A DNA stretch of 10,882 nt from VRUB01 sp046758085 (GTDB taxonomy: Bacteria > Pseudomonadota > Gammaproteobacteria > Acidiferrobacterales > SPGG2), in NCBI GenBank assembly GCA_046758085.1, contig JBHHZP010000124.1, positions 1-10,882 of the forward strand, written 5' to 3'. The position numbers and the translations under genes were made by a program. Below are positions 1 through 7,313 of this stretch, one piece after another. Every line of letters starts with the position of its first letter. Position 1 is the first letter of the stretch. The notes beneath the pieces were generated by a model. That model searched no databases. It was given only the letters and a program-made list of their open reading frames with translations, and was not told the DNA's origin.

Positions 1-420
1 GATCCCGCCTACAAGGCACGACTGCTCGCCGACGGCAGCACTGCCGTCGAGGAGCTCGGTATCGACATGGGCACGACGAAGCTGGTGGTCGTCGAAAACA
101 CACCAACGGTGCACAATATCATTGTCTGCACGCTGTGCTCGTGTTACCCGCGAATGCTGCTGGGGGTTCCGCCTGCGTGGTACAAGAGCAGGGAGTATCG
201 TTCGCGCACGGTGCGCGAACCGCGCGCGGTCTTGGCCGAGTTCGGAACCAGGCTTTCCGACGACGTCGATGTGCGCGTGCACGACAGCACCGCCGACATG
301 CGCTACCTCGTGCTGCCAATGCGACCTGCGGGTACGGAGCAAATGGGCGAGGAGGAGCTTGCGGCACTCGTGACGCGCGACACCATGGTCGGCGTCGCGC
401 AGGTGCGCATGACAGCGTAG
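1..420 (+). CDS. nthA: Nitrile hydratase alpha subunit, cobalt type (5' truncated by window)
   Basis: The frame is open from base 1 and ends in TAG at 418-420, giving the last 139 residues of a protein whose family is about 200 residues long. The metal-binding motif V-C-T-L-C-S-C (nt 124-144) is visible. In this family the three cysteines and backbone amides bind the metal, and two of the cysteines are oxidised after translation; Thr in C-T-L-C is typical of Co(III) enzymes, whereas Fe enzymes usually have Ser. It is followed by the family signatures PPAWYKS, VREPRAVL, YLVLPMRP and LAALVTRD. The enzyme hydrates nitriles to amides in the cytoplasm together with a beta subunit. No beta subunit or activator gene follows it here, so they would have to lie upstream. 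The gamma subunit of thiocyanate hydrolase is a close homologue with the same motif and cannot be fully excluded from the C-terminal part alone. Confidence 0.88.
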   Translation, partial: DPAYKARLLADGSTAVEELGIDMGTTKLVVVENTPTVHNIIVCTLCSCYPRMLLGVPPAWYKSREYRSRTVREPRAVLAEFGTRLSDDVDVRVHDSTADMRYLVLPMRPAGTEQMGEEELAALVTRDTMVGVAQVRMTA

Positions 421-436
421 CTCACGCGAAGCCGGT

Positions 437-467
437 CCTAGCAGGGTGTTGAAAACGCCCTGCTAGG
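437..467. repeat. Compact palindrome at the left end of the repeat element
   Basis: Bases 437-450 pair with 454-467, with one G-T pair (447/457) and a 3-base loop. The right half (454-466) reads like a right end of the element placed directly against the left end. It starts 17 bases after the nitrile hydratase stop codon, so it could act as a transcription barrier, but no T-run follows it, so I do not call it an intrinsic terminator. Confidence 0.75.
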
Positions 468-749
468 CACCGCAGGGAAGCGAGTCGAAAAAGGTCATGG
501 ATGCACTGCTGTCCCACAACCAGCCGAAACATGGATCGCACCTTGGTTTCCGAGACACGCCGTGAATACTTCCATGTAGGCTCGGTGCCAGCATCCCTGC
601 TGGCAACGGTCTCGGAAACCAAGGTGCGATCCATGTCTTTCGAGCGCAGCCCATTCATAAGGCATCTTTGTCCTGGCGAGTTTGAGCGTTTCAAGCCGAG
701 ACTTGTGGAACACTAATGCCATGGATGCCCTTTTTCGACATCCTGCTAG
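438..749. mobile_element. MITE-like non-coding element with terminal inverted repeats
   Basis: This fills almost all of the 339-bp gap between the nitrile hydratase gene and hutF. The left end, ctagcagggtgttgaaaa (438-455), matches the reverse complement of the right end (732-749) at 16 of 18 positions, and both ends finish in CTAG. Inside are a 14-bp stem-loop at the left edge (437-467), a perfect 28-bp inverted repeat (529-556 with 609-636) and a direct repeat catggatgc (496-504 and 720-728). Short reading frames crossing it follow the palindromes and resemble no protein I know. The size, non-coding content and terminal repeats fit a non-autonomous transposable element or a mobile palindromic repeat. 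No transposase is present, and I cannot name the family. Confidence 0.6.
529..636. repeat. Perfect 28-bp inverted repeat with nested hairpin
   Basis: Bases 529-556 are the exact reverse complement of 609-636 (28 of 28). The 52-base spacer contains a second perfect 8-bp hairpin (586-593 with 598-605, loop tccc). If transcribed, this would fold into a long stem topped by a smaller one. A perfect match in otherwise non-coding DNA suggests a recent or actively maintained structure. Confidence 0.9.
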
Positions 750-759
750 TGCCGAAACG

Positions 760-2139
760 TTATGGAACTGATAGCCGATTCAGCGCTTCTCTAAATCGGC
801 CGAGGATTTCGTCCTCGCGCACGTGCCGGGCATCGACGACTCGCCAGCGGCCACCGACCATGACGTCTTTGACGGCATTGTGGTTGCCTGCAAATACAAA
901 TGCGTCGAGCAAAAGGTCCTCGCGCTTGTCGCTCAAGACAGGTGCGTTGGGATCGAGCACTACCAGATCGGCGCGCTTGCCGACAGCCAGGCCGCCGCCT
1001 GCAAAACCACACGCCTGCGCCCCGCCCTCGACGGCGTGCTTGTAGAGACCTGCACCGACCGAGGACGAGCCTGCTTTCGTCAGTAACGCGCGGCGCTGGT
1101 GCAATAACCGTTGCCCGTACTCGAGCCACCGCAGCTCCTCGGCCGGGCTCACGGAAACATGACTGTCCGAGCCGACGCCGAACGTGCCGCCGCCGCGCAA
1201 GTACGCGACGGCGGGAAACAGGCCGTCGCCCACGTTTGCCTCCGTGGTCGGGCAGAGCCCGGCCACGGCACCACTCGCGGCGAGCCGTTGGAGCTCCCCG
1301 TCAGAAACGTGTGTCGCATGCACCATGCACCAGCGCCGGTCGACTCCGATATTGTCGAACAACCATGCCAGCGGCCGCTGCCCGCACCAGGCCTCACACT
1401 CCGAGACCTCCTTTTGCTGCTCGGCGATGTGGATGTGGATGGGCGCCGCGGCGTCCAGCCCGTCAAGGGCCTCGACCATCTGATGCAGCAGCTCGGGGCT
1501 GACGGCACGCAGTGAGTGCGCGGCCGTGCCGATACGGACGTTGCCGTGGTTACCGTAATGCGTGAACAGTGCTTGCAGCAGCTGCGCATAGCGCTCGATG
1601 TCGTTGACGAAACGCCGCTGGCCGCTGGCGGGCGGCTTGCCGCCGAATCCGCCGTGCACGTAGAGCACCGGCAGGTGTGTAAAGGCGATGCCGGTGTTTT
1701 GTGCCGCGGCGATAATACGGTCGGACATCTCGGTGAGATTACCGTAAGGCTGGCCGTTGCGGTCGTGATGCAGGTAGTGGAACTCGGCGACCGCCGTGTA
1801 GCCGGCCTTCAGCATCTCGACGTAGAGTTGCTCGGTAATACTCTGGACCTGCTCGGGCGTGACCCGCGACACGAAGTCATACATCGACTGGCGCCAGGTC
1901 CAGAAATCGCCGTCACCCGGCCCGCGACGCTCGCAATGTCCGGCAAGCGCCCGCTGAAACGCGTGCGAATGGAGGTTGGGAACACCCGGTATTACCGGGC
2001 CGGTTATGGTCTGCGCGCTTCGAGGCTGTCGCTTAATATCGCGGCTTATGTGCGTGATAAGGCCGTCCTCGGCCACGTCGATAACAACGTTGCGGGCCCA
2101 GCCGCCGACCAGAAGTACGCTTTCAGCAAACAGTTGCAT
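760..2139 (-). CDS. hutF: Formimidoylglutamate deiminase
   Basis: The product is a 459-residue cytoplasmic amidohydrolase-superfamily enzyme of usual HutF length. It deiminates N-formimidoyl-L-glutamate to N-formyl-L-glutamate plus ammonia, the fourth step of the five-step histidine pathway. Metal-site motifs are in the expected order: NLHSH (H57, H59), HIHIAEQ (H237 as ligand, E240 as likely acid/base), HATH (H274) and GSDSH (D325). The spacing between H237, E240, H274 and D325 matches the Pseudomonas enzyme as I recall it. The composite-barrel C-terminal segment includes GKRADLVVLDP. The start is ATG at 2139-2137; no clear Shine-Dalgarno sequence precedes it. It is divergent from hutI-hutU-hutH, with a repeat element in the gap. 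The partner HutG, which would hydrolyse formylglutamate, is not in the window. Confidence 0.95.
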   Translation of the reverse strand: MQLFAESVLLVGGWARNVVIDVAEDGLITHISRDIKRQPRSAQTITGPVIPGVPNLHSHAFQRALAGHCERRGPGDGDFWTWRQSMYDFVSRVTPEQVQSITEQLYVEMLKAGYTAVAEFHYLHHDRNGQPYGNLTEMSDRIIAAAQNTGIAFTHLPVLYVHGGFGGKPPASGQRRFVNDIERYAQLLQALFTHYGNHGNVRIGTAAHSLRAVSPELLHQMVEALDGLDAAAPIHIHIAEQQKEVSECEAWCGQRPLAWLFDNIGVDRRWCMVHATHVSDGELQRLAASGAVAGLCPTTEANVGDGLFPAVAYLRGGGTFGVGSDSHVSVSPAEELRWLEYGQRLLHQRRALLTKAGSSSVGAGLYKHAVEGGAQACGFAGGGLAVGKRADLVVLDPNAPVLSDKREDLLLDAFVFAGNHNAVKDVMVGGRWRVVDARHVREDEILGRFREALNRLSVP

Positions 2140-2232
2140 TTACAGTCACTGCGCGCAGCAAAAAGTACGCTTGCATCCTCGCTACAGCAAGCGCTCTAGC
2201 AGGCTGCTGGAACGGTGTAGGGAAGCACCGCA

Positions 2233-2264
2233 CACTTTTCAAACATGTAAGTGTTTGAAAAGTG
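2233..2264. repeat. Hairpin 1: 13-bp perfect stem
   Basis: cacttttcaaaca (2233-2245) is the exact reverse complement of 2252-2264, with a 6-base loop tgtaag. It is AT-rich compared with the surrounding high-GC DNA. Confidence 0.9.
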
Positions 2265-2267
2265 GAA

Positions 2268-2295
2268 CAGAGCAAAAACCGCGCTTTTTGCTCTG
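2268..2295. repeat. Hairpin 2: 11-bp perfect stem
   Basis: cagagcaaaaa (2268-2278) is the exact reverse complement of 2285-2295, with the 6-base loop ccgcgc. The A5/T5 tracts lie next to the loop, not after the stem, so this is not a standard terminator. Confidence 0.88.
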
Positions 2296-2298
2296 CGA

Positions 2299-2329
2299 GC
2301 TGAAAAAGCCAGGGACGGACTTTTTCAGC
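2299..2329. repeat. Hairpin 3: 10-bp perfect stem
   Basis: gctgaaaaag (2299-2308) is the exact reverse complement of 2320-2329, with an 11-base loop. Its right arm overlaps the right terminal repeat of the element, so the end sequence is itself part of the structure. Confidence 0.85.
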
Positions 2330-2341
2330 GCCCTGCTGGAG

Positions 2342-2606
2342 AAGACGCAGACAACGCAGAGGTACGGAACAGGCAAGGGTCTCCAATGTACGGTTTCGCC
2401 TAACGGGCCCTCTGCTCGCTCGGCGTTGCGCGCAGGCATCCGGTGCACAGACTCAGGCCGATAGATTACCACGCAAAAATACCTGCGTTCCGCGTACTAT
2501 GCGCGCCACGTTTGCACGAACGATAGCATCTGTCCCTATCCTCGCAACAGGGGCGCCGCCGCCCTACAATACCGATCGAGCCGCGACCGACCTCGAGCGA
2601 TACCGG
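2342..2606. other. Non-coding leader between the repeat element and hutI
   Basis: This is 265 bp between the hairpin element and the chosen hutI start. The hutI reading frame is open from ATG 2499, but the 36 extra residues have no resemblance to HutI N-termini. The promoter for hutI should lie here; I see no convincing -35/-10 pair, HutC-type operator or other clear signal. Confidence 0.4.
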
Positions 2607-3845
2607 ATGACCGACGCGACGGACCAATGGGATGCGATCTGGCTTGACGCCAACTTGGCCACCATGGCCGCGACTGTTCCCGCACCCTACGGCGCCATCA
2701 AAGACGGCGCGCTGGCGATAAAACATGGCCAAATCTCTTGGGTAGGAGCGCGTCGCGACCTGCCGGCGGTGGCCTTGAAAGACATACCTATATATAAGGC
2801 AGACGGCCGTTGGATCACACCCGGGCTCATTGATTGTCATACCCACCTGGTCTACGGTGGCCAGCGCGCATTGGAATTCGAGCAGCGGCTCACCGGCAGC
2901 CGCTACGAGGACATCGCGCGTCAAGGCGGTGGCATCTTGTCGACGGTAAAGGCGACCCGGGAAGCGGGCCAGGAGGCGTTGCTTCGCGCCGCACAATCGC
3001 GCCTGGCCACGTTCACTGCCGAGGGCGTTACTACGATAGAGATCAAATCCGGCTATGGTCTCGATCTGGACACGGAGCTCAAGATGCTGCGCGTAGCCCG
3101 CGCGCTTGGCCAGCACTCGCCGGTAAATGTCGTCACCACGTACCTCGGTGCACACGTGCTGCCACCCGAGTACGAAGACCGCCCGGATGCTTACATCGAC
3201 GTTGTGTGCGGCCAAGTCCTGCCTGCGGTGGCGGCGCAAAAACTGGCCGACGCGGTCGATGCCTTCTGTGAGCACATCGCCTTTACGCCGGCGCAGACCG
3301 AGCGCGTCTTCAAGGCGGCGCGTGGCTACGGCCTGCCGATCAAGCTGCACGCCGATCAGCTTTCCGATACGGGGGGCGCGGCCCTGGCTGCGCGCTATCA
3401 TGCGTGGTCCGCCGATCATCTCGAGTACGCCTGCGAAGATGGGATCAAGGCCATGGCCGCTGCCGGCACTGTTGCCGTTCTGCTGCCGGGCGCGTTTTAC
3501 TTCCTCGGCGAATCGAAGAAACCGTCAGTCGACCTGTTTCGCCGCTATGGCGTGAACGTGGCGCTCGCCAGCGACAGCAACCCGGGTAGCGCGCCGGTCT
3601 GCTCGCTTCTGCTCATGCTCAACATGGCCTGTATCCTGTTTGGCCTGACCCCGGAGGAAGCGCTGGCGGGTGTTACCCGCAACGCGGCGAAGGCACTCGG
3701 GATGAGTGCGCGCGTAGGTACGCTGGAGGTCGGCAAGGATGCCGATTTTGTGCTGTGGGACGTAGAGCATCCGCGCGAGCTCGCCTATCGTCTTGGATGC
3801 AATCCGTGTCACAGCGTAATCGCGCATGGAACACCCAGTCCCTGA
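2607..3845 (+). CDS. hutI: Imidazolonepropionase
   Basis: This is a 412-residue cytoplasmic metal-dependent amidohydrolase that opens the ring of 4-imidazolone-5-propionate to give N-formimidoyl-L-glutamate, step three of histidine degradation. Visible motifs are LIDCHTH (H78, H80), KLHADQLSD (H248), SADHLEY (H271) and ALASDSNPGSAP (D323), followed by GVTRNAAKALGM and the C-terminal ELAYRLGCNPC signature. I chose ATG 2607 over the longer frame from 2499 because the sequence from MTDATDQWDAIWLDANLATM aligns with normal HutI starts and gives the usual length of about 400-410 residues. The Shine-Dalgarno region is weak at both candidate starts. It is the first gene of the plus-strand hutI-hutU-hutH run; the stop is TGA. 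Confidence 0.95.
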   Translation: MTDATDQWDAIWLDANLATMAATVPAPYGAIKDGALAIKHGQISWVGARRDLPAVALKDIPIYKADGRWITPGLIDCHTHLVYGGQRALEFEQRLTGSRYEDIARQGGGILSTVKATREAGQEALLRAAQSRLATFTAEGVTTIEIKSGYGLDLDTELKMLRVARALGQHSPVNVVTTYLGAHVLPPEYEDRPDAYIDVVCGQVLPAVAAQKLADAVDAFCEHIAFTPAQTERVFKAARGYGLPIKLHADQLSDTGGAALAARYHAWSADHLEYACEDGIKAMAAAGTVAVLLPGAFYFLGESKKPSVDLFRRYGVNVALASDSNPGSAPVCSLLLMLNMACILFGLTPEEALAGVTRNAAKALGMSARVGTLEVGKDADFVLWDVEHPRELAYRLGCNPCHSVIAHGTPSP

Positions 3846-3988
3846 AGGCAATCGCGCCTTGCTGTTGCACCGGCCACGGCTACGCTGAACCTGAGGGGAG
3901 CGCGGAAAGCGGCTGACTTTCGTTAGGCACAGGTGTCAAATCTTTGTGCGTGATGCCGTGCGCTGATTTTCACCGGAGGAACACGACC
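3846..3988 (+). promoter_or_regulatory. hutI-hutU gap with strong hutU ribosome binding site
   Basis: This is a 143-bp spacer inside a same-strand gene run. A clear Shine-Dalgarno ggagga at 3975-3980 lies 8 bases before ATG 3989, and this decides the hutU start against an in-frame upstream ATG at 3944. The gap is long enough for a separate hutU promoter, but I see no near-consensus promoter or terminator in it. Confidence 0.6.
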
Positions 3989-5701
3989 ATGAAAGCCCAG
4001 ATCCACCGCGATGACGCCAAAGCCGGCAGCAAAGGCCGGCGCATCGACACGAATCGTGTAATACGTGCACCGCGGGGCACGACGCTCAACGCCCGGAGCT
4101 GGCTGACGGAGGCGGCGCTGCGCATGCTGATGAACAACCTCGACCCGGAAGTGGCGGAAAAGCCGCACGAGCTGGTGGTCTACGGCGGTATCGGGCGGGC
4201 GGCGCGAGACTGGGAGTGCTACGACAAGATCGTCGACGCACTCAAAGCGCTCAATGATGATGAATCCTTGCTTATCCAGTCCGGCAAGCCCGTCGGCGTT
4301 TTCAAGACCCATCCCGATGCCCCACGCGTGCTCATCGCCAACTCCAACCTGGTGCCGCACTGGGCGAACTGGGATCATTTCAACGAGCTCGACAGACAAG
4401 GCCTGATGATGTACGGCCAAATGACCGCCGGCTCATGGATTTACATCGGCAGCCAAGGGATCGTGCAGGGCACTCATGAGACGTTTGTCGCCATGGGCAA
4501 GCAACACTACGGTGGCGAGCTGCGGGACCGATGGATCCTCACCGGCGGGCTTGGCGGAATGGGCGGGGCGCAGCCGCTGGCGGCGACCATGGCGGGGGCA
4601 TCGATGCTCGCCGTGGAGTGCGATCCTGCGCGCATCCGTAAGCGTCTGAATACCGCCTATCTGGATCACATGTCGCGCGACCTCGATGAGGCGCTGAGCT
4701 TGATTCAACGCGCATGCCGCGAAGGCCGCGCGATCTCCGTGGGTCTGCTCGGCAACACCGCCGAGGTCTTCCCCGAGCTGGTCAAGCGGGGCGTACGCCC
4801 GGACATAGTCACCGATCAGACCAGCGCCCACGACCCGCTCAACGGTTACCTGCCGGCCGGCTGGACGCTCGAGCACGCCGCGCGTATGCGCCAGCACGAT
4901 CCGCAGGCCGTGATAGATGCCGCCAAGGCGTCGATGGCCATGCAGGTACGGGCGATGCTGGAGTTCCATCATGCCGGCATCCCGACCGTCGATTACGGGA
5001 ATAACATCCGGCAAATGGCATATGAAAAGGGGGTTGAAAACGCCTTCGACTTTCCCGGATTTGTGCCCGCTTACATCCGGCCGTTGTTCTGCCGCGGCCT
5101 GGGGCCGTTCCGTTGGGCCGCACTGTCGGGCAATGCCGAGGACATCTACAAGACCGACGAGAAGGTCAAGGAGCTTATACCGGGTGACCCGCACCTGCAC
5201 CACTGGCTGGACATGGCGCGCGAACGCATCCATTTCCAGGGCCTTCCGGCGCGTATCTGCTGGGTCGGCCTCGGTGATCGTGCACGCCTGGGTCTTGCCT
5301 TCAACCAGATGGTGGCCGACGGTGAGCTCGATGCGCCTGTTGTGATCGGGCGTGACCACCTGGATTCCGGTTCCGTCGCCAGCCCGAACCGGGAGACCGA
5401 GGCCATGCCGGACGGCTCCGATGCCGTGTCCGACTGGCCGCTGCTGAACGCGCTGCTGAACACGGCGAGCGGCGCCACCTGGGTCAGCTTCCACCATGGC
5501 GGCGGGGTCGGCATGGGCTTCTCGCAGCACGCCGGCATGGTGATCGTGTGTGACGGCGCCGATGCGGCGGCGCATCGTATTGAGCGGGTGCTCACCAATG
5601 ATCCGGCGAGCGGTGTGATGCGCCATGCGGACGCCGGCTACGAGCTTGCACGGCAATGCGCACGTGAGCACGGGCTCAATTTGCCGATGCTGAAGGCGTA
5701 A
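3989..5701 (+). CDS. hutU: Urocanate hydratase (urocanase)
   Basis: The 570-residue product is slightly longer than the usual 555-560, with the extra residues at the N-terminus. It is a cytoplasmic homodimeric enzyme that uses tightly bound NAD+ as an electrophile to hydrate urocanate to imidazolonepropionate, step two of the pathway. The NAD-binding glycine-rich segment GGLGGMGGAQP is at 186-196. DQTSAHDPLNGYLPAGW (276-292), GNNIRQ (337-342), FCRGLGPFRW (367-376) and ARICWVGLG (421-429) follow; C424 in the last motif corresponds to the catalytic-site cysteine of the Pseudomonas enzyme. SGSVASPNRETEAM and FHHGGGVGMGFSQHAG are also intact. The start at ATG 3989 is set by the ggagga site 8 bases upstream. 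hutH follows after 34 bases, so the two are very probably co-transcribed. Confidence 0.97.
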   Translation: MKAQIHRDDAKAGSKGRRIDTNRVIRAPRGTTLNARSWLTEAALRMLMNNLDPEVAEKPHELVVYGGIGRAARDWECYDKIVDALKALNDDESLLIQSGKPVGVFKTHPDAPRVLIANSNLVPHWANWDHFNELDRQGLMMYGQMTAGSWIYIGSQGIVQGTHETFVAMGKQHYGGELRDRWILTGGLGGMGGAQPLAATMAGASMLAVECDPARIRKRLNTAYLDHMSRDLDEALSLIQRACREGRAISVGLLGNTAEVFPELVKRGVRPDIVTDQTSAHDPLNGYLPAGWTLEHAARMRQHDPQAVIDAAKASMAMQVRAMLEFHHAGIPTVDYGNNIRQMAYEKGVENAFDFPGFVPAYIRPLFCRGLGPFRWAALSGNAEDIYKTDEKVKELIPGDPHLHHWLDMARERIHFQGLPARICWVGLGDRARLGLAFNQMVADGELDAPVVIGRDHLDSGSVASPNRETEAMPDGSDAVSDWPLLNALLNTASGATWVSFHHGGGVGMGFSQHAGMVIVCDGADAAAHRIERVLTNDPASGVMRHADAGYELARQCAREHGLNLPMLKA

Positions 5702-5735
5702 CGCTACGGTGGCGGTCGCGCAGCGGGAACGAGGC

Positions 5736-7244
5736 ATGATCGAGATCGATGGCCAGGCGCTCAACCTGGAACGGTTCCAGGCGGTGGTACTGGCACACGC
5801 GCCGTGCACGCTCAGCAACGCGGCGCGCGAGCGCGTGGGCACCGGGCACAAGGCCGTGCAGAAACTGCTGGCGGGCGGCGCCCCCATCTACGGCGTGAAC
5901 ACTGGGTTCGGCGACCTCGCAGGCACCCGCATAGATCCCCAGGACCTGCTGGTGCTACAGGAGCGGCTCATTCTCAGTCACTGTGCAGGCACAGGTGAAC
6001 CGCTACCGGGCCGCGCCGTGCGCGGCATGCTGCTGCTTCGTGCCAACACGCTTGCCCGGGGTCACTCGGGGGTGCGACCCGAAGTGATCGAGACACTGCT
6101 GGCGCTGCTGCACGCCGATGTGCTTCCGGTAATTCCGAGTCGCGGCTCAGTCGGCGCCAGTGGCGACCTCGCGCCGCTTGCCCATCTTGCGCTGCCGTTG
6201 CTAGGTAAAGGGCGCGTATGCCTTGACGGCAAAGAGCTTCCTGCCAAGGAAGGGCTGAGGAAAGCCGGCGTTATGCCACTGACACTGCAACCGAAGGAAG
6301 GACTTGCGTTGATCAACGGTACGCAGGCGATGACGGCGTTGCTGGCGCTGGCCGTGCTCGAGGCCCGCCGCCTGGTGCGCATCGCCGATGTGGTTGCCGC
6401 CATGTCGACCGATGCGCTGCGCGGCACCGACACCGCCTTCGATGCGCGCCTGCATGCGTTGCGGCCCCACCCCGGACAGCAGGCCAGTGCCGCCAACCTA
6501 TGGCAACTGCTGCAAGGTTCCGCCATCCGTGAGTCGCACCGTCGTAACGATGTGCGCATCCAGGATCCCTATAGCGTGCGCTGTATCCCGCAAGTGCACG
6601 GCGCCGTGCGTGACCTGCTCGGCGACGTGGAGGCCAAGGTCACCGTGGAAATGAACGCGGTGACGGACAATCCACTGGTGTTTCCCGATGAGGAAGAGAT
6701 CCTTTCAGGTGGAAACTTCCATGGCGAGCCAATGGCGCTCGCGGCCGACATCCTGGGGCTCGGCATGGCCGAGCTCGGGGCCATCAGCGAGCGCCGTATC
6801 GAGAAGCTCACCAACACGGCGTTCTCCGCGCTGCCACCGTTCCTGGTGCGCGACGCCGGTCTGAACTCAGGCTTCATGATCGCCCAGGTCAGTGCCGCCG
6901 CCTTGGTCAGTGAGAACAAGACCATGTGTCATCCGGCCACGGCGGACTCGATACCGACCTCGGCCGATAAAGAAGATCATGTGTCGATGGGAATGTGGGC
7001 GAGCTTGAAGCTGCAGCAGATCCTCGCGAACACCAAGCGCGTGCTCGCCATCGAGCTCCTGGCCGCCGCCCAGGGGATCGACCTGCTGCGCCCGCTCATC
7101 TCCAGCCCGGAGATCGAGCGCCTGCACGGTGCGTTGCGCGCGTGCGTGCCGGAATGGAAGGAGGACCGCGAGATGGCGCCCGATATCGACGCGACACTGA
7201 AATTTCTCGAGCAGATGGACCCCTATATTGAGGAGTTGAATTAA
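5736..7244 (+). CDS. hutH: Histidine ammonia-lyase
   Basis: The 502-residue cytoplasmic enzyme removes ammonia from L-histidine to give trans-urocanate, the committed step of the pathway. The Ala141-Ser142-Gly143 triad in SVGASGDLAPLAHL forms the autocatalytic MIO electrophile. Tyr52 in IYGVNTGFGDL is the expected catalytic tyrosine. EMNAVTDNPLVF and SIPTSADKEDHVSMGMWA near the C-terminus are family signatures. I prefer ATG 5736, preceded by cggga 7 bases upstream and giving an N-terminus (MIEIDGQALNLERF) like other HALs; an in-frame GTG at 5709 would add nine residues but has no visible ribosome site. It is the last gene of the hutI-hutU-hutH run. Its 3' end converges on the enolase-like gene with a 69-base gap. 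Confidence 0.96.
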   Translation: MIEIDGQALNLERFQAVVLAHAPCTLSNAARERVGTGHKAVQKLLAGGAPIYGVNTGFGDLAGTRIDPQDLLVLQERLILSHCAGTGEPLPGRAVRGMLLLRANTLARGHSGVRPEVIETLLALLHADVLPVIPSRGSVGASGDLAPLAHLALPLLGKGRVCLDGKELPAKEGLRKAGVMPLTLQPKEGLALINGTQAMTALLALAVLEARRLVRIADVVAAMSTDALRGTDTAFDARLHALRPHPGQQASAANLWQLLQGSAIRESHRRNDVRIQDPYSVRCIPQVHGAVRDLLGDVEAKVTVEMNAVTDNPLVFPDEEEILSGGNFHGEPMALAADILGLGMAELGAISERRIEKLTNTAFSALPPFLVRDAGLNSGFMIAQVSAAALVSENKTMCHPATADSIPTSADKEDHVSMGMWASLKLQQILANTKRVLAIELLAAAQGIDLLRPLISSPEIERLHGALRACVPEWKEDREMAPDIDATLKFLEQMDPYIEELN

Positions 7245-7313
7245 AGCAAGCACAACATCACTGGCCCTTTAAAACACAGCGAATCGTGCCCGAAAACATT
7301 CAGTAAGATTGCC

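Larger units (their letters stand above)
2194..2341. mobile_element. Second MITE-like element, with three tandem hairpins
   Basis: The left end (2194-2213) and the reverse complement of the right end (2322-2341) agree at about 15 of 20 positions around the core AGCAGG..GCTG.AA. These ends are clearly related to those of the element at 438-749. Between them lie three consecutive perfect stem-loops: 2233-2264, 2268-2295 and 2299-2329, separated by only three bases each. The interior differs from the first element, so the two share ends rather than content. There is no coding potential I would support. It probably separates the regulation of hutF from that of hutI. Confidence 0.6.

Noticed and set aside
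501..716. Plus-strand reading frame across the 28-bp inverted repeat
   Set aside because: Most of it is the palindrome read in frame; overlapping minus-strand frames show the same peptides, and no start signal is present.
2398..2435. GCCTAAC followed by GCGTTGC, resembling integron attC core sites
   Set aside because: The right core does not fit GTTRRRY and the spacing is too short for a full attC; there is no cassette structure.
2239..2472. Minus-strand reading frame of 77 codons across the hairpin element
   Set aside because: Its sequence simply translates the inverted repeats, it has no ribosome site and no family resemblance, so it is treated as non-coding.
2786..2798. AT-rich tatatata-like stretch inside hutI as an operator or promoter
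   Set aside because: It encodes Ile-Pro-Ile-Tyr-Lys in frame in an otherwise normal hutI and has no flanking promoter elements.
2466..3419. Long minus-strand open frame opposite hutI
   Set aside because: It is a high-GC antisense shadow of a clearly identified hutI; there is no recognisable domain.
4433..5887. 484-codon minus-strand open frame opposite hutU
   Set aside because: It is an antisense shadow of hutU, common in high-GC genes; the Arg/His-rich composition is unlike a real protein.
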